Shown one piece after another: positions 6,604 through 13,925 of a stretch of 41,528 nucleotides of DNA. This DNA comes from a virus, in IMG/VR virus record IMGVR_UViG_3300009164_000147, positions 1 through 41,528 of that record; one strand, 5' to 3'. A program made the position numbers and the translations under genes. Each line of letters starts with the position of its first letter. The first letter of the stretch is position 1. Under the pieces are notes generated by a model. It was not told the DNA's origin and made no database searches. It saw only the letters and a program-made list of their open reading frames with translations.

Positions 6604-7427
6604 TGGCGCATTGTTCTTGCTCGTTGTAATTCAACAGGTGAGTTATATAAAGTCATGTGGCTTGCCTCCGCTGACAGAGAGATGTAAGTCTCTGCTGTTG
6701 GGTCAGCCTTACCATGTCGGTTCTTCACTACAGCAACGCGGTAAGCGTTTGCCTGTCCGTCTAGTGCAACACTAAGAACCAACTCTGGTAACGCTGCAAC
6801 CTTACCCATCAATGCTTTACGCGGAGCAGGAAAGTTAGGCTTGGACATCTTCTCGTTCTCGGATACGTGATGCAGAACGATAAATGCTGACTCGTATTCA
6901 CGAGCCATGTAATGGAACGCTGACATTGCATCACGCAACGCAGTCCATTCATTGTCGCTTGTTGAAGCGACATTCATTAAGTTGTCTACAAAGATCGCTT
7001 GTGGAGCAGAGCCGTGCAGTTCTATCCAAGCTTCTATTTCTTCTTCGATATCATCTAACGAAGGCGACGGATCAAAGTTGAATCGAACATGCCCTGCACC
7101 ATCAGCGAGTGCGTCTTCCAAAAGGACTGACGCCTCAGAGTCCATCATCTTCTCAACTTGTGCTACTTCTTTCTCCATAAGGATTGCCCCTGCACGAGTG
7201 GCGATTGTTCGGGAGTCAGAGTCAGCTGAGAAGTAGAGCGAAGGAACTTTAGATTGAATTGCGTACCACAGTGCAAGTAGTGTCTTGCCACCACCAGGTT
7301 GTGCTGCTATCAAATGCAATTGCGCTTGACGAAACACCACCTGTGATTGAGTAAGTTGAGGCAAGATCTCTGGGAGCATATGCCCAACAGGAGATTCAAC
7401 CCCCACTACCTGCAACAGTGAACGCAT
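6594..7427 (-). CDS. RecA-fold ATPase, DnaB-like replicative helicase
   Basis: 277 residues. Walker A is AAQPGGGKT (about 41-49), Walker B is AIFVDNL (144-150), and IVLHHVSE near 183-190 matches the sensor/H3 region of DnaB/RepA-type hexameric helicases. There is no DnaB N-terminal primase-interaction domain, so it corresponds to the helicase C-domain only, like short phage helicases. It probably unwinds the fork with the split primase. RadA-like or other RecA-fold roles remain possible. Its start follows the previous stop by two bases. Confidence 0.75.
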   Translation of the reverse strand: MRSLLQVVGVESPVGHMLPEILPQLTQSQVVFRQAQLHLIAAQPGGGKTLLALWYAIQSKVPSLYFSADSDSRTIATRAGAILMEKEVAQVEKMMDSEASVLLEDALADGAGHVRFNFDPSPSLDDIEEEIEAWIELHGSAPQAIFVDNLMNVASTSDNEWTALRDAMSAFHYMAREYESAFIVLHHVSENEKMSKPNFPAPRKALMGKVAALPELVLSVALDGQANAYRVAVVKNRHGKADPTAETYISLSAEASHMTLYNSPVELQRARTMRQWQ

Positions 7428-7429
7428 TG

Positions 7430-7903
7430 TTACTTAGCCCAGATTGTTTCTGCTTCTACTGCACCTGGAGTGAAAGGCTTTGGTCCCTTAGCTGGATCAA
7501 ACCAACCAATGTAAGCCTTGCCAGCCTTGGAAGTACCCTTCTTCTTTGCGTACTTACCTCGACCGTCTGGTAATGCTGGTGCATCTGGATGTCCATATGT
7601 CCATTCATTACCGTAGCGATCCACGATTACTTCAATTGCTGCAGCAGATGTGCCTGCTGCAATTGGAGTTGGATTGAGACCAGCATCTTGTAGCACCTGA
7701 ACTGCTGCAGGTGTGGCAGCAAATGCTCCACCTGATGCACCGCCTGAGCGGTTGTTCAATGATTGCTGTAGCGCAGTAGCCGAAGCAATTGCTTCAACTG
7801 CTGCTGTTAGATTTGCGGAGAACTCACTAACACTATTACCGCGAACGGTGAATAGATCAGTTGAGTTCAACTTGCCTGTAAACGAGAACATAGATTCAGT
7901 CAT
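7430..7903 (-). CDS. unknown protein next to helicase, possible ssDNA-binding accessory
   Basis: 157 residues. An N-terminal beta-like part (MFSFTGKLNSTDLFTVRG) is followed by an alanine-rich linker (about 45-85) and a conserved-looking basic end (DRYGNEWTYGHPDAPALP, then KYAKKKGTSKAGKAYIGWFD). No cysteines are present. The position between the Cas4-like nuclease and the helicase suggests a replication/recombination partner such as a single-strand binding protein, but I see no OB-fold signature and do not assign it. AAGGAG lies 9 bases before the ATG. Confidence 0.55.
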   Translation of the reverse strand: MTESMFSFTGKLNSTDLFTVRGNSVSEFSANLTAAVEAIASATALQQSLNNRSGGASGGAFAATPAAVQVLQDAGLNPTPIAAGTSAAAIEVIVDRYGNEWTYGHPDAPALPDGRGKYAKKKGTSKAGKAYIGWFDPAKGPKPFTPGAVEAETIWAK

Positions 7904-8573
7904 CTAGTTCATCTCCTTTTCTTTTTCCCTGGATTTGTAATGGGAAATCTTTGCTACCCATCGCAGGACATTGTGCTGTAAAACTGCACATCCTGCAAGA
8001 GTCACCGACTGATGGCGGGAACCAACCTTCCCAGACGGCATGGTTCATCGAGCCAAATACGTAATCAAAATATTCCATCGACAGATGTGACAGGTCAATC
8101 AATTCATCGAGCTCGCCTTTGCGAGTCATGAAGAAGGCTCCCCACTTAGGGCGGATGCCATAGCTGCGCTCAATACCAGAAGCGTAGAGACCTGCTTGTA
8201 CTGCACCGAACGGCGTCCTGGAACCTGTCTTGTAGTCCACGATCACCAAGTCTTCCCCTACTTGATAGATCGCATCAACTACCATGCGTACTGGTGTTCC
8301 CCCGAAGTGAACATCAGCAGCCCATTCAATTCCAGGACGTCCGTCGGGCATAGTTGCGATCTTCCAACCAGATTGTTTGTACCAGTTATAGTACGTCTCA
8401 ACCTGCTTGAGTCCATCGCTCTGCCAGAAAGGCAGATCTTCCCCATCAGGACGTAAGGTGGTCTTACGTCCTGCAGTCTTCCACTCCGAGGAGGGAATGC
8501 CTGTCTTCTGTTCTGTCTCCAGAACAGCATCATTAAATACTTCAGCCCACTTAGTTGTCAAATCTATATTCAT
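7896..8573 (-). CDS. Cas4/RecB-like exonuclease, catalytic C-terminal part (split gene)
   Basis: 225 residues. It holds the RecB-family motifs MVVDAIY (Asp), LVIVDYKTGSR (D-x-K), a Q/Y helix (GAVQAGLYASGI) and the C-terminal cysteine triad CRMCSFTAQC for the iron-sulfur cluster. The first cysteine and the GxxxH motif that family members carry at the N-terminus are missing here and lie in the separate protein at 8747-8941. The two parts would need to associate to form a full enzyme that degrades or processes DNA ends. This is a phage recombination nuclease; no CRISPR array or other cas gene is present. Confidence 0.8.
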   Translation of the reverse strand: MNIDLTTKWAEVFNDAVLETEQKTGIPSSEWKTAGRKTTLRPDGEDLPFWQSDGLKQVETYYNWYKQSGWKIATMPDGRPGIEWAADVHFGGTPVRMVVDAIYQVGEDLVIVDYKTGSRTPFGAVQAGLYASGIERSYGIRPKWGAFFMTRKGELDELIDLSHLSMEYFDYVFGSMNHAVWEGWFPPSVGDSCRMCSFTAQCPAMGSKDFPLQIQGKRKGDELDD

Positions 8574-8781
8574 CGGGGTTCCAATCTGGGTGGTCTACTG
8601 GGGTGGGTGCTGTCATTGGTGATCCACATGTGGCGCAGAAAGAATCTAAGAACCACATGACTAGTTCATAATCTGAGAAGATTGCCCTGATAACTTGGAT
8701 GTTGCTTCCGCAATTTATACACTCATTGCTTGGCACACCACGTTGGTCAATCCCCTGTGGACTGTTGTCGGTAGAGCTCAT
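8551..8781 (-). CDS. small double-CxxC zinc-ribbon protein inside the split nuclease
   Basis: 76 residues with CINC (21-24) and CATC (49-52), the spacing of a zinc ribbon, and a TPVDHPDWNPDEYRFDN ending. It starts inside the 3' end of the nuclease N-terminal gene and ends inside the 5' end of the nuclease C-terminal gene (34- and 23-base overlaps), so the three form one tightly coupled unit. It might be a structural partner of the split nuclease or an unrelated insertion. Confidence 0.65.
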   Translation of the reverse strand: MSSTDNSPQGIDQRGVPSNECINCGSNIQVIRAIFSDYELVMWFLDSFCATCGSPMTAPTPVDHPDWNPDEYRFDN

Positions 8782-8941
8782 GGTTTAACCACTCCAACAT
8801 TGAATGGACGGCGGAACCAGCAGCAAGGTATACTGCAGGCTTTTCTGGAACCATGGCTACTTTACTCAGATAGTATTTCTGAGGGCAGGACTGCCACGTA
8901 GAGAGCTGACTAAAGGATCTATGAGGAGGAAGTTCATTCAT
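8747..8941 (-). CDS. Cas4/RecB-like exonuclease, N-terminal part (split gene)
   Basis: 64 residues. RSFSQLSTWQSCPQKYYL matches the start of Cas4/RecB-type phage exonucleases, with the first cluster cysteine (C19) and the fixed tyrosines. YLAAGSAVHSMLEWL carries the GxxxH motif whose histidine (H46) belongs to the active site. The frame stops where intact relatives continue into a helical region. The ATG at 8941 has no clear Shine-Dalgarno sequence and a hairpin (8957-8983) sits just upstream. It is the first gene of the leftward early operon. Confidence 0.75.
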   Translation of the reverse strand: MNELPPHRSFSQLSTWQSCPQKYYLSKVAMVPEKPAVYLAAGSAVHSMLEWLNHELYRQQSTGD

Positions 8942-8956
8942 GCCAGAAGGATACCA

Positions 8957-8983
8957 GTCGTTACCAAGATTACTTGGAACGAC
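8957..8983 (-). promoter_or_regulatory. leader hairpin before the early operon
   Basis: On the minus strand GTCGTTCCAAG, spacer TAAT, then CTTGGTAACGAC: arms of 11 bases with one bulge. It ends 15 bases before the ATG of the first early gene, which lacks a strong ribosome-binding site, so it could be an operator or a translation-control stem. Function is inferred. Confidence 0.45.
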
Positions 8984-9039
8984 ACGCCTTTGTTTATTAC
9001 CAGTATGGGTATAGGGTTGAGGGGTGGTGGGAGGGAAAG

Positions 9040-9059
9040 GCTTGCCTGATGGCAAGCCG
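9040..9059. repeat. 8-bp perfect inverted repeat
   Basis: GGCTTGCC, loop TGAT, GGCAAGCC. It lies between the late terminator and the early operon start. Read leftward it is followed by TTTCCC, a poor U-tract. It may be a backup terminator for late transcripts or a leader element. No convincing sigma-70 promoter could be picked in 8984-9072. Confidence 0.4.
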
Positions 9060-9072
9060 TGGTGAAAAAGGG

Positions 9073-9107
9073 AAATAAAAAAAGAGGGGGACGATTAAGT
9101 CCCCCTC
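9073..9107 (-). terminator. intrinsic terminator of the late structural operon
   Basis: On the minus strand the stem GAGGGGGAC / GTCCCCCTC (9 perfect pairs, 9084-9092 with 9099-9107, 6-base loop) is followed by a run of seven T (9077-9083), then ATTT. It lies 11 bases after the last late gene (9119-9334) and isolates the late from the early leftward operon. Confidence 0.93.
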
Positions 9108-9118
9108 CTCTTCTAGCC

Positions 9119-9334
9119 CTACCATTCTGGTGGAGCAACTGCGAGCGCATCCAGCGTGGCTATATTGATGCACCCGACTGCTGGGATGTCATAGCGACGC
9201 TGCAACCCTTTGAGTATTTCTTGTAGGGGAGCGTCTAGCCGATCATCACCAGCAACATTAAGAGCTACACGTACTTGTGTAACCAATGGCGATCTTTCTT
9301 CTGGTTGTACTAATGATAAATATTTTTCAATCAA
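9119..9334 (-). CDS. small protein with peptidoglycan-binding-like repeat
   Basis: 71 residues. LQRRYDIPAVGCINIATLDAL resembles half of a PG_binding_1 unit (LQ...G...G.I...T..AL), so it may bind cell wall as an accessory tail or lysis protein. It is too short for a full domain with catalytic part. The start is TTG at 9334, sharing the bases TTGA with the upstream stop; no ATG alternative exists near it. It is the last gene of the late operon. Confidence 0.5.
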   Translation of the reverse strand: MIEKYLSLVQPEERSPLVTQVRVALNVAGDDRLDAPLQEILKGLQRRYDIPAVGCINIATLDALAVAPPEW

Positions 9335-11238
9335 ACTACTACTTCTTCTGTGTCGATTGTTTGCAATTGCAATGTGACGATACCGCCGAACCCGCTTGCA
9401 AAAGTGGGAGGTGCAGTCTGCTCAAATTGAATAGCACGGATAACACAGATTCTTTCTTCTCCTGAGTTGAAATCTTGGTAGAGTACTGCACCGCCATTCT
9501 GCTCAATAGACTCAAGGTATTGGATTCTCTCCCATGGGCTGGAGACTCGTATGTTTCCATTTGGATCTCTCTCTTCCTCATAGCAAAGCAAAGGTATTGT
9601 GATTGTTCGTGAACGTAGCGGTGATGGCAGAGCACGGATCTGCCATTCAGTTAACGTTGGTCCAAGTGATGATGTAGTTGCATTCCGTGAGAAGTTAAAT
9701 GTAACTTGGAATACGTCAGATGGTGAGATGTAACTAGCAAGTGCTGCTTCGGTCTTTGGACCAAATGGAATAGTTCCAGTTGTTAATAACTGGTCAGCAT
9801 TATCATCAAGGTTAAATCCAAGTGTTCCAGTAGAATCTGAATTTGATTTAATACTTAATGACACTGGTTGCTTTTTTTCTCCAGTACCCCATCGAATTAA
9901 TCCAGAGCTAAGGTAGCCTGAAGAAGCAAGATCGGTTGCATGCTGTACCCATGTACCAGATGATGATGTAATAAATTTTAATCCAGTGGTTCCAACAAAA
10001 GCTACACCGTTAGGAACATTACTATCTGTCACAAGATCTGGTGCATAAGCATAACCGTTATCAATAGTCTGACCAAGGTTAAGACGCCACAACCCAGCAG
10101 AACCTGAGACAAGATTTGATCTTGTCGCATACACATATGTTTGATCTTGTGCTACATCTTTTACGTCGCCTTCAATGTTGATAGGACCGTAAGTAAATGA
10201 TTGGTTATCTGTTCCAATGGTTCCAATACGTAAACCTTTTGTTGTTGCAAGGATTACAAACTCATTAAGATATGTTCGCATTTGATTAAGCGTTTCACCA
10301 CGAGGTAGCTCAGCAATAATAGTTGGTCCAACAATTGCAGCGGTAGGTGAGGTTGGATTAATTGTGTACATTTGAACACGTGATATAGCACCTTGTGTGT
10401 AGCCAACTATGACAGCACCTGGCAGTTCTGCAATTGAATTAAACGCTATGGATGTATTAGTAAAGGTAAATCTTACATCTCCATTAGCCATAGTATTTGG
10501 TGGGCTAGTTGGGTTTCTTGCCAACTCATAGAGATGCATATCTGTTGAATCGTGCATAACGCCAGCAACAATTCTATCTTTGACATAGGCAATAGATTGA
10601 ACTGTTTGAGTAGTGGCTGCAGCAGCTTTAGAGTATAACTTTGTTACGGCTAATGCTGTGGTTACCTGATAGATGCCATCGTTAGTTCCTACTAATGCGT
10701 ACGTTCCATCTGTAGTTAAAGTTTGTGCAGTTGTTGATGTACCTAATGATGTTGATGTGGTTGTTGATCCATTGTAAAATTTAACAGCACCGCCAGAAAT
10801 ATAAAACGTTCCGCTAGATACCGTGGCAGGGCTACTGGCTGCAGAAGTTGTTAGGTTTGTTGTAGCAGGTAGAAGTTTTAATTCACCAAGAGTCCATGGG
10901 TCTACGTTGTTTGATTCGTAGTAGCGATAGAGATCACTACTATCAGCATCATAGTATTGCTCGCCCGCACCATGATGCCATGATGTAGCAGAACGTAGCC
11001 ACCAGTTAGTCAATGACTGTTCACCAGTTAACTGACCTTGGTCAATACGTTCCTTCTGGTAAGTCGTAGTAATACGACTGATACGGTTGTTGTCAGATGC
11101 AGCCGATAGCCACGGTGTATTACCGATAGCATAGCTTGCAGCAAAGCCTTCTCTGCTGTAGCGAACCAACGCTGTAGGCACGTTAGTGCTAATAGCAATA
11201 GGTAGATCACCTTTAAGATACTTGTTGGTAGTTGCCAC
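9331..11238 (-). CDS. tail protein, putative minor tail/receptor-contact beta-propeller-like
   Basis: 635 residues, GTG start at 11238 with AGGGG upstream. The N-terminal 110 residues contain aromatic-rich motifs (NWWLRSATSWHHG). The middle is a long series of beta-strand repeats with TDGTYALVGTNDGIYQV- and AYVKDRIVAGV-type blades, suggestive of a beta-propeller. The C-terminal part (about 450-635) is a jelly-roll-like region (IRWGTGEKKQPVSLSIKSNS, then ITIPLLCYEEE). There are no enzyme motifs. It is probably a tail-tip or receptor-contact protein; exact family not recognised. Confidence 0.6.
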   Translation of the reverse strand: MATTNKYLKGDLPIAISTNVPTALVRYSREGFAASYAIGNTPWLSAASDNNRISRITTTYQKERIDQGQLTGEQSLTNWWLRSATSWHHGAGEQYYDADSSDLYRYYESNNVDPWTLGELKLLPATTNLTTSAASSPATVSSGTFYISGGAVKFYNGSTTTSTSLGTSTTAQTLTTDGTYALVGTNDGIYQVTTALAVTKLYSKAAAATTQTVQSIAYVKDRIVAGVMHDSTDMHLYELARNPTSPPNTMANGDVRFTFTNTSIAFNSIAELPGAVIVGYTQGAISRVQMYTINPTSPTAAIVGPTIIAELPRGETLNQMRTYLNEFVILATTKGLRIGTIGTDNQSFTYGPINIEGDVKDVAQDQTYVYATRSNLVSGSAGLWRLNLGQTIDNGYAYAPDLVTDSNVPNGVAFVGTTGLKFITSSSGTWVQHATDLASSGYLSSGLIRWGTGEKKQPVSLSIKSNSDSTGTLGFNLDDNADQLLTTGTIPFGPKTEAALASYISPSDVFQVTFNFSRNATTSSLGPTLTEWQIRALPSPLRSRTITIPLLCYEEERDPNGNIRVSSPWERIQYLESIEQNGGAVLYQDFNSGEERICVIRAIQFEQTAPPTFASGFGGIVTLQLQTIDTEEVVV

Positions 11239-11247
11239 GATTTACCC

Positions 11248-11754
11248 CTATTTCTTAGACGGACAGTGCTGACAGCATTTAGATGTATCTTCTGCTGGGT
11301 ATGCTTTCTTTGTTGGGACTGCAGCAACTGCTGCTCTTACTTGGTTAATCAACTTAGGTTGATTCATCCACCAGAACCATGGGCTAGTGTCGTTACCCAT
11401 GCCATCATTGATAGATATATGAAGATGCTTGTTGTGCTTATTACTACCTGTGTAGTTGCGATCACCTTGCTTAGCACGTTCCTTTGACCAGATCTTGCCA
11501 GTAAAGATTAAATACTTAACGCGCTTGTCTTCTTTAAGCTTCTGAAAAATATCAAAGCAATCAATACCGTTAGCAGGATCATGTGTCAGATCTACTGCTA
11601 GCCCAGTATTGTGGTCCGAAGTCGGGCTTTGCTTGACATGTGCAGCAGATGGTAGAAGACCATCGCTGGCTTTCTTTCTCTTTGGTTTCAACGCCGTCGC
11701 TTGCCGAAGCACAGCAATCGCAGCAGGTGTGGCTTTCTTGGCTACAGGTATCAT
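11248..11754 (-). CDS. endolysin, M15-type D-Ala-D-Ala/L-Ala-D-Glu peptidase
   Basis: 168 residues. SDHNTGLAVDL (His48, Asp55) and NKHLHISI (His110/His112) form the zinc site of M15/VanY-like peptidases, which cut peptide stems of peptidoglycan. There is no signal peptide, so release depends on the holin encoded two genes upstream (11954-12142). The C-terminus ends in a cysteine cluster (SKCCQHC) with no recognisable wall-binding repeat. The start ATG overlaps the upstream stop (ATGA). Confidence 0.82.
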   Translation of the reverse strand: MIPVAKKATPAAIAVLRQATALKPKRKKASDGLLPSAAHVKQSPTSDHNTGLAVDLTHDPANGIDCFDIFQKLKEDKRVKYLIFTGKIWSKERAKQGDRNYTGSNKHNKHLHISINDGMGNDTSPWFWWMNQPKLINQVRAAVAAVPTKKAYPAEDTSKCCQHCPSKK

Positions 11755-11954
11755 TCACGATTCTTTCCAGCTACTAGTTCGTATAAGCTGTCAACGCGGA
11801 GTTCTAATCTATCGAGTGAGTCACGCATCGAGCTTCCCGAATTTGGTTTCAATTCTGTGAGGTAGTGCTTAACTAACCAACGAACTGAGCCAGCAAAGCT
11901 GGCAACTATTGTGGCAGTGGCAACAGCCAAGCCAGCCCATTCGTTGGTAGACAT
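11751..11954 (-). CDS. small membrane protein of the lysis cassette
   Basis: 67 residues. Residues 6-27 form a membrane segment (WAGLAVATATIVASFAGSVRWL) and the remainder is a charged helix (DSLDRLELRVDSLYELVAG) likely to form a coiled coil. Placed between holin and endolysin genes with one- to four-base overlaps, it may be a second holin, antiholin or spanin-like regulator. The exact role is not recognisable. Confidence 0.65.
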   Translation of the reverse strand: MSTNEWAGLAVATATIVASFAGSVRWLVKHYLTELKPNSGSSMRDSLDRLELRVDSLYELVAGKNRE

Positions 11955-12142
11955 TACTCCGAACCGCGCCCGAAGTCTGTTGAAGATCCGTCAAGCCACT
12001 TAAGTACTGGTCCGAGGAATCCTGTTAGAGCTGCTGTTCCTAGAACCTTAAGGTCTGTCTGACCAGCAAGGTACAGAGCCACAGCAGCTGATGCTGCTGC
12101 GCGGAACCAAGACAATGCTATTGCTTGAAACTTTGCGTTCAT
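11954..12142 (-). CDS. holin
   Basis: 62 residues with two hydrophobic helices (about 6-25 and 31-47) and the ending WLDGSSTDFGRGSE. That ending matches actinophage holins, which end in a WLDxxDxxFGRG-type motif. It should form membrane lesions that let the endolysin out. AAGGAG precedes the ATG, and the stop overlaps the next start (TAATG). Confidence 0.75.
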   Translation of the reverse strand: MNAKFQAIALSWFRAAASAAVALYLAGQTDLKVLGTAALTGFLGPVLKWLDGSSTDFGRGSE

Positions 12143-12358
12143 TTATTTCTCCTTAGTTTTTCTACCCCAAGATATTTTATCCCAGATTCTTTCATGCCAG
12201 TAATAGATACCGACCTTTACTATTGTTTCCCAAAAAGCAATAAGTGCTGAGAGAGTTCCTTCACCAGTAATAACAAAGACAACAGCAAAGGAACTTAACG
12301 TTCCAAAGATTCTGTAGCTGAGTGACTTGGTAAATGAACGAGCCTTAGTTACTTTCAA
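12143..12358 (-). CDS. DUF2061 membrane protein
   Basis: 71 residues. It matches the DUF2061 pattern: an RSFTKSLSYRIFGTLSSF start, a membrane helix, TGEGTLSALIAFWETIVKVG and the ending YYWHERIWDKISWGR. It is a two-helix inner-membrane protein of unknown function. From memory, DUF2061 is sometimes found next to or fused with APS-kinase-type proteins; here the CysC-like gene is directly upstream. The start is TTG sharing TTGA with that gene's stop. Confidence 0.8.
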   Translation of the reverse strand: MKVTKARSFTKSLSYRIFGTLSSFAVVFVITGEGTLSALIAFWETIVKVGIYYWHERIWDKISWGRKTKEK

Positions 12359-13101
12359 ATTCCCAGTTCTTTTCTTTTCTGTGTAGCAGAAATAGATTGA
12401 AGTTCTTGGGAAAGTTCTACCTGTTCAATCTTGTATCCAACATCACGTCCATAAACTATGTTCGTAATGTTTGGAAACTTCACAACGAAAGATGACCGTT
12501 CTTCGGCTCTGATCCGATTGGCAACTTCAGAATAAGAGAGAGGGTCTTTCTCGCTAGTGCCTTGAGTATCTCTAACACCAATAACAACCTGTGCCGTACG
12601 CTCATGTGCCTTCTCCAGTAGTGCGTGATGACCCTCATGCCATGGTTGATAACGACCAAGCAGTAAGGTGGTAGGTGCTTTCCAATCGTGTAGATTAGAT
12701 TGAGCAATAATTAAATCTGTTTGAGCTTCGCTATTGTAAGATACAAAGCGGTAGTCAAACTCAGTAGGTGCTTCCCATAACTTGTTGGTATCTTCGAAGC
12801 GACCTTCGGCAATAGTGTCCATCCAGATACAGATGTCAGGCTTACCAAATGCTGCACGTGTAGCAGCGGTAGGGCAGATGAAATCAATAACAACATCTAG
12901 ACCTTGGCTAGATAGCATCTTTGCCATCTCGCCCATACGGCGAGCATGTTCGACCCTATCCTCTGGTGTGAAACCAAGATCGGAGTTGATCGTTGCTCGT
13001 ACGTAGTCAGCGTTTAGATGTACCGCATTGATGCGGTCAGCTAAAGAAGTGGCAAGCGTTGTCTTGCCACTGCCAGGTAGACCAATGATTTGAATAATCA
13101 C
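12355..13101 (-). CDS. APS-kinase-like (CysC) domain fused to nucleotidyltransferase
   Basis: 248 residues, GTG start at 13101. Residues 1-130: Walker A GLPGSGKTT (7-15), LNADYVRATINSDLGFTPED and RVEHARRMGEMAKML, the APS-kinase pattern that makes PAPS from APS and ATP. Residues 143-248: LLGRYQPWHEGH (HxGH at 155-158) and ISATQKR (237-243), the two signatures of the NMNAT/cytidylyltransferase fold. The second domain is too short for a normal ATP sulfurylase, though the domain order is that of PAPS synthetases. Substrates are unproven; nicotinamide or sugar nucleotides are alternatives. It is coupled to the sulfotransferase-like gene by a one-base overlap. Confidence 0.78.
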   Translation of the reverse strand: MIIQIIGLPGSGKTTLATSLADRINAVHLNADYVRATINSDLGFTPEDRVEHARRMGEMAKMLSSQGLDVVIDFICPTAATRAAFGKPDICIWMDTIAEGRFEDTNKLWEAPTEFDYRFVSYNSEAQTDLIIAQSNLHDWKAPTTLLLGRYQPWHEGHHALLEKAHERTAQVVIGVRDTQGTSEKDPLSYSEVANRIRAEERSSFVVKFPNITNIVYGRDVGYKIEQVELSQELQSISATQKRKELGI

Positions 13102-13925
13102 TATGCAATAATCTCGTTATAGATTTCTGTTATTTCTGTAATGGAATCTAAAAGATTAATATCTTTTAGCTTTTCTTTTGCAGCATTAAGAGCCTCTTGA
13201 TTGCCAGCTGGTGTTAAGTAGAAAGACTCACTACTTCTTTGCGCCAAAAATTCTTTAATAGGGTTAGCGTCAAATGGCTGTGGAGTTAATCCTAAAACTT
13301 TACCAATAGCATTTGTTATTTTTTCTGGGGTAGCTATCGCATCTTCAAACTTGAAGATGAGTAAGTTACTCTTATTGTTTTTAATAGCTATAAGCATCTT
13401 CTTGTCTTCAAGAATTCTATGCTTGATCTGTTCATCTGTTTCAAGCTTAAAAGCAATGATGCTTGATGCAAGAGAATCAACAGGGTTACGAACTACCGTT
13501 ACAGTAGCATCAAAATTATCTAAGCCTTTTGAGAAACTTTCAAAGTTGTGATGGTGCATGTAACCCCATCGTTGAAACGCTTGAGGAAATGCTTGGTTAA
13601 TGACAGCCATAGTCCAGTTATTTCCTGATCGAACTACAGAGTCAAACATAATAGATGGCTTTGTTGGCTTGGTAACCCCTACCCAGGAATCTCTGTAAGA
13701 ATATTTAGTTTCATCTATTTTAAAGATGTCATTAACTGGGTCGTAAATATCTCCAATTCCAGCAAACTTATTTCTAATGTTGGCATTGTACGAAGTTTGT
13801 ATCCAGGTACCGCCAAGACCTAAATCGTTTGCAAGAAATTCTTGACCTCGGTGTTCTTCGTCATTGGTAACTACAAGTACCTGGGTTACAATATTATTCT
13901 CATCAACTTGTGCAAAATGTGCCAT
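13101..13925 (-). CDS. virion-domain/sulfotransferase-like fusion protein
   Basis: 274 residues. Residues 1-70 (MAHFAQVDENNIVTQVLVV, then HRGQEFLANDLGLGGTW and AGIGDIYD) are a domain I know from tail/structural proteins of environmental phages. Residues 90-274 look like a P-loop sulfotransferase. SVVRSGNNWTMAVINQAF (97-114) stands where the 5'-phosphosulfate loop lies. TVVRNPVDSLASSIIAF (143-159) matches the 3'-phosphate-binding RNPxDxxxS motif. It would transfer sulfate from PAPS to an acceptor, perhaps while attached to the virion. The fusion is unusual; a degenerate, non-catalytic sulfotransferase fold is possible. Confidence 0.7.
   Translation of the reverse strand: MAHFAQVDENNIVTQVLVVTNDEEHRGQEFLANDLGLGGTWIQTSYNANIRNKFAGIGDIYDPVNDIFKIDETKYSYRDSWVGVTKPTKPSIMFDSVVRSGNNWTMAVINQAFPQAFQRWGYMHHHNFESFSKGLDNFDATVTVVRNPVDSLASSIIAFKLETDEQIKHRILEDKKMLIAIKNNKSNLLIFKFEDAIATPEKITNAIGKVLGLTPQPFDANPIKEFLAQRSSESFYLTPAGNQEALNAAKEKLKDINLLDSITEITEIYNEIIA

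Noticed and set aside
7896-8941. Cas4-like proteins as part of a CRISPR system
   Set aside because: No CRISPR array and no cas1/cas2 are present; the genes lie beside helicase and recombination genes, so they are a phage nuclease.
12355-13101. Reading the C-terminal domain as a normal ATP sulfurylase
   Set aside because: Only about 105 residues with NMNAT-type HxGH and ISxTxxR motifs; ATP sulfurylase is several times larger and has a different HxxH context.
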